Positions 56,535 to 64,000 of a stretch of 64,000 nt of DNA are shown piece by piece (the first letter of the stretch is position 1; each line of letters begins with the position of its first letter). The notes beneath the pieces are model-generated. The model worked only from the letters and a program-made list of their open reading frames with translations. It had not been told where the DNA came from and ran no database searches. The stretch is from Hexactinellida sp. DTS-2022 (taxonomy: Eukaryota; Porifera; Hexactinellida), in assembly GCA_028753945.1 (NCBI GenBank), contig JAPNXP010000001.1:13258501-13322500 (forward strand), read 5' to 3'. Made by a program: the position numbers and the translations under genes.

Positions 56535-58405
56535 AATTGCAGCTGTGCCGACGCGATTCCCTTTGTAGGCACTATATTTGGTGGCTACTGGCTGGTTAAT
56601 GCATAGTGCATCCAAATGAAATGCTGTCGCCACAGCTGCAATTTTGGATTTTTTTTCGCCATGTCATCATCACTATCAAGGTGTTAAATCATTTCAGAAA
56701 GGTGTTTAAAAAGGCAACTACCCTTAGTGAGTTGGAAGTTTCGTTTTAGCTCACTTCATTTCAAAGATATTCAAGTTTCAGTAGAATATAATAAGTGATG
56801 AGTCAGCATTTTTATGTGCGTGTTGGGTGATCACACAACACCAACCTACACATCCGAAATATAGAATTCACAAAATTGTAAACACATTTTTTTGACGATG
56901 TCATCATTACCTCAATGTGTCAAGACCCATTTGTAGAGGTGTTACGTGGCATAAGGATCAATTGATAAAATGGAAGTTTGTTTCTATCTTGTATCATCTT
57001 TGAGATTAAGTATATTTAGCTAATTAGTATAAATATTCAATTAATATTATTTATAATTTAACACCAATTTCAATGTCAACTTACATTTATTAAGTTAAAT
57101 TATTTTGTCATAAATATTTAATTAATTAATTTGGCTATCAAATTTCAATTCCGCACACTCGATAACCCGTAATAAACAAATTGGAAGCATCTATATAAGT
57201 CATTTACTGACGGAATTAATTATAATTAATTACGTCAGTATATTAACAGTGCAAGAGTATTCTTGCAGAAGGAAATATAATCACATAATTGTTATGGCAT
57301 GTAGGTGTTATGGTACCGTTTAATTTGAACCTGGGGTTACGATATTTGATTAACAAATTTTGGACACATCTTTAACACCTTTCAAATTTTGTCTGGTCTA
57401 TAACTCAAAAGATGTTTTACTAAACCCCAATTTTTATTTACCATTGGATTTATCATAAAATTCTGTGTCTGATGGAATAATAATTTTTTTAATAATGGGT
57501 TTAATTTCTGCCATAAATGGAGGTTGAAATTTCTTTGTTTACTCACACTTCAATTTCAATAAAACTGTTAAATCTAATTCCATTGTTTCAACTTTCGATA
57601 AATATATTGATTCAACTTGTGAGATCGAGTAGGCTTCTATTTTCTAATTGAAAACTAAGATTCTACATTCCATAACAACGACAAATTAAATCAATACATT
57701 TCCTTCTGCAAGAATAATCTTGTACTATTAATATACTGACGTAATTAATTATCATTAATTCATTCTCTATTTTAATTATATTGCTGCTTACAATTTGTTC
57801 ATTAGGGGTCATTCGAGTGTGCGGAATTTAATTTAGTATACAAATTACATTTATCTACTATTTTTGACAAATGATTAAACTTAATAAATTTATTTTGACA
57901 TTGTAATTGGTGCTAATTTATTGATAATATTATGCTTATTTACTAAATAGCATAATCTCAGAGATCAAACTTTAAATTTATCAATTGATCACTATGTCAC
58001 GTACCACCTATACAAATGGGTCTTCACACCTTGAGGTGATGATGACACGTAAAATGTGTTTTGACAATTTTGTGAATTATATACTTCGAATGGGTTGGTT
58101 GGTGTTGGGTGAAGACCCAACACGCACATAAAAATCCTGACTCATCACCTATTAATTTATACTGAAACTTTAATCCCTAAAATGAAGCGAGCAAAAAGGA
58201 AACTTCCAACTCACTAAGGGTCGTTACCTTCCGAAACACCTTTCTGAAATGATTTAACACCTTATAGTGATGATGACATTGCGAAAAAAATCCAAAATTG
58301 CAGCTGTACCGACAGCATGTTCCTTTGGAGGCACTATTAATAAACCACCACCAAAATATAGTGCCACCAAAGGAACATGCGTCGGAACAGGGTGCAATTT
58401 TTAGA
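56535..58405. mobile_element. 1.87-kb foldback element with ~700-bp inverted arms
   Basis: The left arm (56535 to about 57260) is the imperfect reverse complement of the right arm (about 57640-58405); shared blocks include TTAGTGAGTTGGAAGTTTC, TTTTTATGTGCGTGTTGGGT and AATTTGGCTATCAAATT-like sequence. The outer about 110 bp of each arm is itself palindromic (TTGCAGCTGTGCCGAC facing GTCGCCACAGCTGCAA). No transposase frame. A truncated relative lies at 3375-3720. Confidence 0.85.
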
Positions 58406-58422
58406 TCAAACCACGTTTAAAC

Positions 58423-58843
58423 TAGGGCTGAAACGAATATTCGAAATGTAACGATGAACCTTTTTCTAAACGAACGAATATTCGAATATTCGTTCGTTTG
58501 GATAACTAAGCATTAAATCAATTTCTAGAGACAAAATACATTGCAAAATAGGTTTTTGATAATGTTATAATGGTATAATGATAGTTACAAAGTGTATTAT
58601 ACCAACTATTACCAAGTTAACTAATAATCAGCTAGTTTAAGTAGGAATTAATGTTTACGATATCTCTAAGCTATACAAAAGTCTTGTTGCTGTCCGAAAG
58701 TAGTCAACGGATATCCGTTTCAATCTATTATTCGTCCAAACGAATATTCGTTTCGTAACGAATATTCTTTTGCAAACGAACGAATATTCGTTCAATCATT
58801 TCAAACGAATATTCGAATATTCGGTATATTCGTTTCAGCCCTA
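58423..58843. mobile_element. 421-bp hAT-like MITE with perfect 8-bp target duplication
   Basis: Flanked by GTTTAAAC at 58415-58422 and 58844-58851. Ends TAGGGCTGAAACGAATATTC and, inward from the right, TAGGGCTGAAACGAATATAC. The interior contains many CGAATATTCG palindromes. Sister copy at 53766-54408. Confidence 0.92.
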
Positions 58844-58979
58844 GTTTAAACTAACCTGTCCAACAAAACCAAAAGATTTGACAAAACTTAATGTTTTACA
58901 ATACGTATGTGTATTGTACACTTTTGAAGAAAATGTCACTACCGTGAATCTATGATTCTAAAACACAATACAATATATA

Positions 58980-59245
58980 AACCGTGGAAGCTAACTTCTA
59001 AGTTGATTTTGAAGTTTCATTAATTTGTTTACTTATATGCATAAACAACAACAACAAATACTCATATTAGAAATTTCTAAATGAGAAATTCGAAATCAGC
59101 ATACTTGTTTAACTATTATAACATTTGGAAGTTAGCTACTATCTCATATATAAATTCGGTTTCTATTCTCCCAACACTTTAAAATACAACGAGCCCTTCG
59201 GTCTCGGTCGCTTTGCGACAGATCGGTGCTACGCACCTCAAGTTA
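58980..59245 (-). mobile_element. Rearranged Helitron fragments joined head to tail
   Basis: A minisatellite unit and the AATAGAAACCG block are followed directly at about 59190 by a hairpin tail (CGAGCCCTTCGGTCTCGG), whereas in complete copies these lie at opposite ends. On the minus strand a 3' terminus is joined to the internal TTGTATT start of another copy. Confidence 0.7.
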
Positions 59246-59580
59246 TGTCAGTAAATCAATGAAACAATGGTATATATTTTTTATCTACTATTGATAAGCG
59301 TAAATCAATTTTTGATATTGGGTATAAATGGGACGAAATAAATCAAAAAGGTATACGAATCTTCTTATAGAAAATATTAGATCAGATAACGAATCCGATC
59401 CTAGTTTGTAAAGTGATCTACAATCCTATCACAATCCTTAAAAAGGATCGCTGTAAGAATTGTATATCAAAGATCGAATACTCTTGTGCCCCATGTATTG
59501 GAATAAAATATTATTTATCACATTGGTATATTCCACCTTCAAGAATTATTCTAACGCATTATTTTTATAGAATCCCGGAT

Positions 59581-62500
59581 ATGGCAATCGAAGAGCTCTC
59601 TGCCTTAACGGAACTAACCAACAAGTTAACATCCGAAGAAATAATACGAATCAAGAATGAAATTGGTATCCCAGAAGGATTGTGTGAAGATATAACTCAA
59701 AAATCGAATTTCCTAATTGCAATGAATCAATGGAAAGGTAGAGACGCCTACAAGTTCTATCTGGCCCTACAGCACATCCGACCCGACTTGTCAGCAATAG
59801 CTTGTGATGTGAAGTGGCTATGCGCCTCATCCCCTGTGGAAACCGAATTCCAAGAGGAGGAACTGTCAATCAAAACTCTAATCAATCTACTGAGAGATGA
59901 AATCCCTATGGATAAATGGACGTTAATATACATAGCACTGATAAATGAACCAATTGAGAATATAAGTTTTGAAATGGTCATGAACAAACTTTTGGAAAAC
60001 GGATGTATTCAGAAAGATCTGAGAAATCTAACAAAGATCCTGGTGGGAATCCTAAGAAATGACGTGGTTGTACAATTGAAGGTCTACATTACTTTATTCT
60101 CGAAAATGCAGGAAGGGGAGTTTGAGAGCAAATTTAAGCGAGAGATCGGAATGCAAGAAAAAGAATTGAAAGAATGGGAATCCAATCTCAAACTATTCTC
60201 TCTATTTCAACATGGAAAAGTCAAGGAGATGATGGGCTCAGACAACTATGCGAGTCTAGCTGATGTCTATATCGACTTGACAATATTGAAGGAAGAACCA
60301 CAGGAAATTAACTTGGAGGACGAAACAACCTATAATGAAATAGCAATGTTGAGGAGGATTGCGAAAGAGGGTGGTTGGAAAAAGACAGTTGATTTCACCG
60401 AGGAAATAGTGACATATGAACGCACTAAACCAGAGATTTGGTGCATAATCGGGAATCCAGGGTGTGGAAAAACGTTTCTGGCAAAGCGAACGGCACTGCG
60501 ATTCAGTAGCAGCGAATTAGTCGGCATTAAATATTCAATCTCCATTCCTTGCCGCAATACCGATTGGCATTCCATGGAAGCAACACGTTATGAAGTGGGA
60601 AGCAAAATAGATTCCGAATTTAAGCAAAAATGGTTGGTGCTGGGGTTGCCCATGGGATCTAGTTGGTCAAACGATTTAGCAAAGCATCTCAACCAATCAG
60701 ATGGAGAGGGACTTCTTTTAATTATAGACGGCTTGGATGAATTCACCAAGAGGGTTCCATTCAAAGATACGTTTCTATGTTTGCTACTAAAACGACAAAC
60801 GCTAATAAGATCTACGATTATTGTCACGAGTCGTCCCGGTGCATGGACCCTCATCTCCTCTACACACGAACTGAAAATAGACCGATATTATAAAGTGCTG
60901 GGCTTCTCGCCAGAGAATAGAGATCTGTACTTCAAAAAACAGATAACTAACGAAAAGAAATTAACTGAGTGCTTTAGCCTAATGAAACGACACGATGAAA
61001 TGAAGCAATTATCCCTAATCCCTGTAAACGCATCGTTATTCGCGGCACTACTGAAAGGAGAGGATTCTACCTCCATTAACACGCTAACAAAGCTCTACTA
61101 CGAATTAGTACTGTACATGATAAGGAGAGAACTAATAAGAATGGGCCTAAAGGAATACTCTCGAGTCTCAAGCATTTCAAACCTCCACACAGACATAATA
61201 GCCTGCCTGCATAGAATAGCATTCATAGCGATCCTCGGAGTGGCAAACAGAGATCTGGTATCGGAAGAGACAGTAACTCTCAATTTGGGACAGGAAGAAT
61301 ACCCATGCCAGTGCTTAGGTCTAGCTCACGAGCACTACCGAAAGGAATCCGTCGGACTTATGAAACAAGTGTGGACATTTGTCCACCTGACTATGCAGGA
61401 GTTCGTATCTGCCCTCTATTTAGAACACACTAGCTGGATTAAGCAGTGCTACAGTGTTAGGTATATTTCCCACTCCGAGGCTAACTTCTCTCTGTTCCGA
61501 ATGGTAGTCAGGTTCCTCTGTGGACTCCTGTCTGATAAAGCAGCTGCTCTTCTTTCCATCCTATACAGGTACCTGACTCCTCAGCCCATTCAGCTTATCG
61601 ATATGCCTATGAGCTATCAACTTACCTACAGTGATTTGTATCACCATGAAGGTTGGAATCTATTCACCAAAATCTATTTCCAATTAGCCTCGATTTTGTT
61701 TGAAACTAACTCAGATTCGATTCCATTTTGGTTCAATAACTTCAAACAACACTTTCCGATGCCAGTGTACCTGTATGTACGAGAATCCGTCTCTCCCAAT
61801 GAATGGATTTGTTTTATTCAGACTCTCAAACTCGTTCGCAGAATTCAACTCATTTATATCTACACTAGTCATATCAATCCAACTCAATTAAAATCTTTAA
61901 TACAGGAAATGGGAATCTGTTCTATTAATTTATTAGCTTTGCGCTTCGTTCAGAAAGATTCTACTACAGTCCTATCTTATACCAAAACAATTAGAAAAAC
62001 ACGAATTAAGTCTGACACTAAAGTTAGTATTCAGCTACATAGCTGTAATTTCAGTGCTGCGACAGCTGTTAATATCTTTCCTAAACCAACAAATCAGATT
62101 ATAGACAGCTTGAAACTAAGTATGAATGAATATTCATATAAAGCACTTCAGGAATTAACCAATCTATTCTCTGCAATTCAATCCTTATGTGTTTATGAAT
62201 ATGATAGTTATTACGACGTTATGGTACCAGCTCTGTGTAAGGCGACACAATTTAGAGTATTACACCTCTATGACATTCCTTCTGAACACACTCCTAGGCT
62301 AACAGCTGTGCTACCTCGGTTCTCTAAGCTACAAGAGATTGGATTCAATAATACCTCACTGCTACCTGCAATTAGTCATTTGTCAAATCTAACTTATCTA
62401 CGGATACAAGATAGTACAACTAAAGACACAACTCTCTGTGATTATTTGCTACAGATTATTAATGGGAACAGCCACTCGTTAAAAGGAATGGAATTGTATT

Positions 62501-62922
62501 ATTTGCACAGGATTGGATTGAATAATTGGAGTTTGCTTCTCAATAGTTTGGAACTTTGCACTAATTTAGTTCAGCTAAAGCTACAGTTCATTACTCTACC
62601 AACTAATGACGTCACTCACTGGAGTAGCGCTGTTAAACAAATGAAGTCAATAGTTGAATTGCAATTCATTAAAGTCTCCCTCTCTGACACAGGATTATTA
62701 TCTCTCTGTGAAGGCCTGATATACCATCCTGCTATTAGGAGTCTAGAGCTAGGAGGCTGTAAGCTGACTTCTCTATCCTGTGAGCCTCTAGCTAACCTAA
62801 TTCCAACTGTCTCACTGCTGGAGACACTGACAGTCAGGGGACTATCTGAACCTGACAGAGATCCTATCTCATTACTCAAGGAAACAGCTGATGAGTTTGG
62901 TATTGAGCTTAAGTTGTGTTAA
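59581..62922 (+). CDS. NLR receptor: DEATH-fold, NACHT, LRR (1113 aa), intact copy 2
   Basis: NLRs are cytosolic sensors that oligomerise through the NACHT ATPase on ligand recognition and signal through an N-terminal death-fold domain. Residues about 1-90 form a helical death-fold-like (DED/CARD-like) domain, and a second helical segment spans about 100-190. The NACHT domain has Walker A GNPGCGKT (291-298), Walker B LIIDGLDEF (380-388) and sensor TSRPGAW (416-422). A helical region follows, and leucine-rich repeats occupy roughly 860-1113 (FRVLHLYDIPS, LQEIGFNNTS, LTYLRIQD). The frame is open upstream to 59413, but I chose ATG 59581: TTTTTATAG just before looks like an intron acceptor and similarity to copy 1 becomes strong there. 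An upstream exon may exist. A donor AATAAG/GTATGT follows the stop. It looks like an animal NLR of the large, young families known from sponges and cnidarians. Confidence 0.88.
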   Translation: MAIEELSALTELTNKLTSEEIIRIKNEIGIPEGLCEDITQKSNFLIAMNQWKGRDAYKFYLALQHIRPDLSAIACDVKWLCASSPVETEFQEEELSIKTLINLLRDEIPMDKWTLIYIALINEPIENISFEMVMNKLLENGCIQKDLRNLTKILVGILRNDVVVQLKVYITLFSKMQEGEFESKFKREIGMQEKELKEWESNLKLFSLFQHGKVKEMMGSDNYASLADVYIDLTILKEEPQEINLEDETTYNEIAMLRRIAKEGGWKKTVDFTEEIVTYERTKPEIWCIIGNPGCGKTFLAKRTALRFSSSELVGIKYSISIPCRNTDWHSMEATRYEVGSKIDSEFKQKWLVLGLPMGSSWSNDLAKHLNQSDGEGLLLIIDGLDEFTKRVPFKDTFLCLLLKRQTLIRSTIIVTSRPGAWTLISSTHELKIDRYYKVLGFSPENRDLYFKKQITNEKKLTECFSLMKRHDEMKQLSLIPVNASLFAALLKGEDSTSINTLTKLYYELVLYMIRRELIRMGLKEYSRVSSISNLHTDIIACLHRIAFIAILGVANRDLVSEETVTLNLGQEEYPCQCLGLAHEHYRKESVGLMKQVWTFVHLTMQEFVSALYLEHTSWIKQCYSVRYISHSEANFSLFRMVVRFLCGLLSDKAAALLSILYRYLTPQPIQLIDMPMSYQLTYSDLYHHEGWNLFTKIYFQLASILFETNSDSIPFWFNNFKQHFPMPVYLYVRESVSPNEWICFIQTLKLVRRIQLIYIYTSHINPTQLKSLIQEMGICSINLLALRFVQKDSTTVLSYTKTIRKTRIKSDTKVSIQLHSCNFSAATAVNIFPKPTNQIIDSLKLSMNEYSYKALQELTNLFSAIQSLCVYEYDSYYDVMVPALCKATQFRVLHLYDIPSEHTPRLTAVLPRFSKLQEIGFNNTSLLPAISHLSNLTYLRIQDSTTKDTTLCDYLLQIINGNSHSLKGMELYYLHRIGLNNWSLLLNSLELCTNLVQLKLQFITLPTNDVTHWSSAVKQMKSIVELQFIKVSLSDTGLLSLCEGLIYHPAIRSLELGGCKLTSLSCEPLANLIPTVSLLETLTVRGLSEPDRDPISLLKETADEFGIELKLC

Positions 62923-63440
62923 CTTCTCATCTCTGCTAATAAGGTATGTATTCACTTTATTATACTATGTTAGTATAGTCAATTTTCCTTAATCGGGTCA
63001 CTTTGGTCCGAGGATAATTTAACAAGATTAGGCGAAGAAATCGATAAACCGAAGTATGTTATTTAGAGGTTCTTTATTCATTGTATACAGTTATACAGGT
63101 AGGAATCTTATAGTATAGACTTTAGTTGTTAAATACGTACATCTTTTATTGGATAAGTATTACCTATAATACGCATATTGTAATACGATTATACATATAC
63201 GGTACCTTAATTAATATCGCGCTCTTTGAATTTGCTTAGAACAACTTTCGGTTTAATAGTTATTCTTTTATTGATAATCGACTCATAGTATAGTCTGTAT
63301 GTACAAATTTGATTATTCGCTGGCATCTTGTATTTACAACAATATTTATATTATACTACTGAATTTATTTCGAAAACATCTCTGGTTGTTCATAGATTTA
63401 GCCAATAATACGTACTGATGGATAGCGTATTAAGTTATAA
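62923..63440. repeat. 3' flank of NLR copy 2, partner of 37596-38430
   Basis: Aligns with the copy 1 flank without the 174-bp MITE. Homology ends near 63440, which marks the right edge of the duplicated unit visible here. Confidence 0.75.
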
Positions 63441-64000
63441 TCAAGGTTGAAACCGCTCGAACCGAATATCAGTATTCATGAATAGCCCTACCGAATACAA
63501 AAGTGATAATATTTGGTTACGCCAACCGAATACCTGGGAATTATCCAGTTGCACGAAACGCTCCTTTTTGGAGTATTATTTTGGAAAAATATTAATTAGA
63601 AGCGCAGGGGTTTATCCAGAAGCGCGACATACGCCTAGAGGCGTATAAATTGGGATATGTTTGTGTTTAGGAGCGCGTAAACGGCCGAAAGTTCCCATAG
63701 AGTAATACAAAACTAACCTTTCAGGCATACAAAATTCATACTCTAGTGACCTTAGGGCAATTAGGAGCGTTAAATTTGAGTCCTGTATAATACTCTGTAG
63801 GGACGCTAAAAATAGGAATCTTCTTATATACCGTAACATATTTTTGTGATTTAAGCGTAATTACAAATGGCTGCATAAGACACTTCCCAATACGAACACT
63901 GATAATACTTGGTTACGTCACTCGATATCGAATACTGTTAGTATTCGATCTGGAGAACGAAACGAATATCAGGTTGGCAACCAAATATCGACTATTCGGC
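63441..64000. other. Probable incomplete transposon with ACCGAATA repeats
   Basis: ACCGAATATCAGTATTC and ACCGAATACAAAAGTG at the left echo CACTGATAATACTTGGTTACG and AACGAATATCAGGTTGG at the right in partly inverted form. The window ends before a boundary can be seen. No gene recognised. Confidence 0.4.

Noticed and set aside
59581-62922. Bacterial NACHT defence gene or contamination
   Set aside because: Death-fold start, splice-like borders, neighbouring animal transposons and a duplicated AT-rich setting argue for an animal NLR.

Overview
The window looks like AT-rich nuclear DNA of an early-branching animal, most likely a demosponge. This is an inference from gene families and layout. It contains a DEATH-fold/NACHT/LRR (NLR) receptor gene present as two paralogues, an orphan seven-pass membrane protein, a decayed coiled-coil/NHL gene, short introns (87 bp in one clear case) and animal-type transposons. 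I see no rRNA, tRNA or CRISPR array and no sign of a bacterial or viral genome.

Layout. 1-3372: broken Ty3/gypsy retrotransposon (minus strand), hit by two hAT-like MITEs. 4245-5345: single-exon seven-TM gene (minus). 6490-38430: first copy of a large duplicated unit, swollen by insertions. It carries non-autonomous Helitrons (7478-8070, 10067-10411), several MITEs, a complete 5.66-kb integrase-type DNA transposon (Ginger-like, 14411-20066, TSD GAAC), a 10.8-kb autonomous Helitron (20560-31390) and NLR copy 1 (34243-37595), which has two frameshifts. 38430-51965: a second gypsy fragment, an NHL pseudogene, one possible small secreted-peptide gene near 48.6 kb and dense nested MITEs. 51965-63440: second copy of the duplicated unit, only about 11.5 kb, with a 1.9-kb foldback element and NLR copy 2 (59581-62922), which is open throughout.

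How it fits together. Only a few loci look functional for the host: the intact NLR, the seven-TM gene and possibly the small peptide gene. Most of the rest is mobile DNA. The duplication is useful because each copy acts as an empty-site control for insertions in the other. The 852-bp direct repeat flanking the Helitron gives an exact empty site, so the Helitron ends can be placed to the base: it sits between A and T with no target duplication, starts with TC and ends in a row of triloop hairpins rather than a CTRR end. Both autonomous transposons carry a C-terminal OTU protease domain. The two NLR copies are mosaic: near-identical ends surround a strongly diverged cassette of about 0.9 kb that encodes the linker and NACHT ATPase, and the LRR part is also rich in amino-acid changes.
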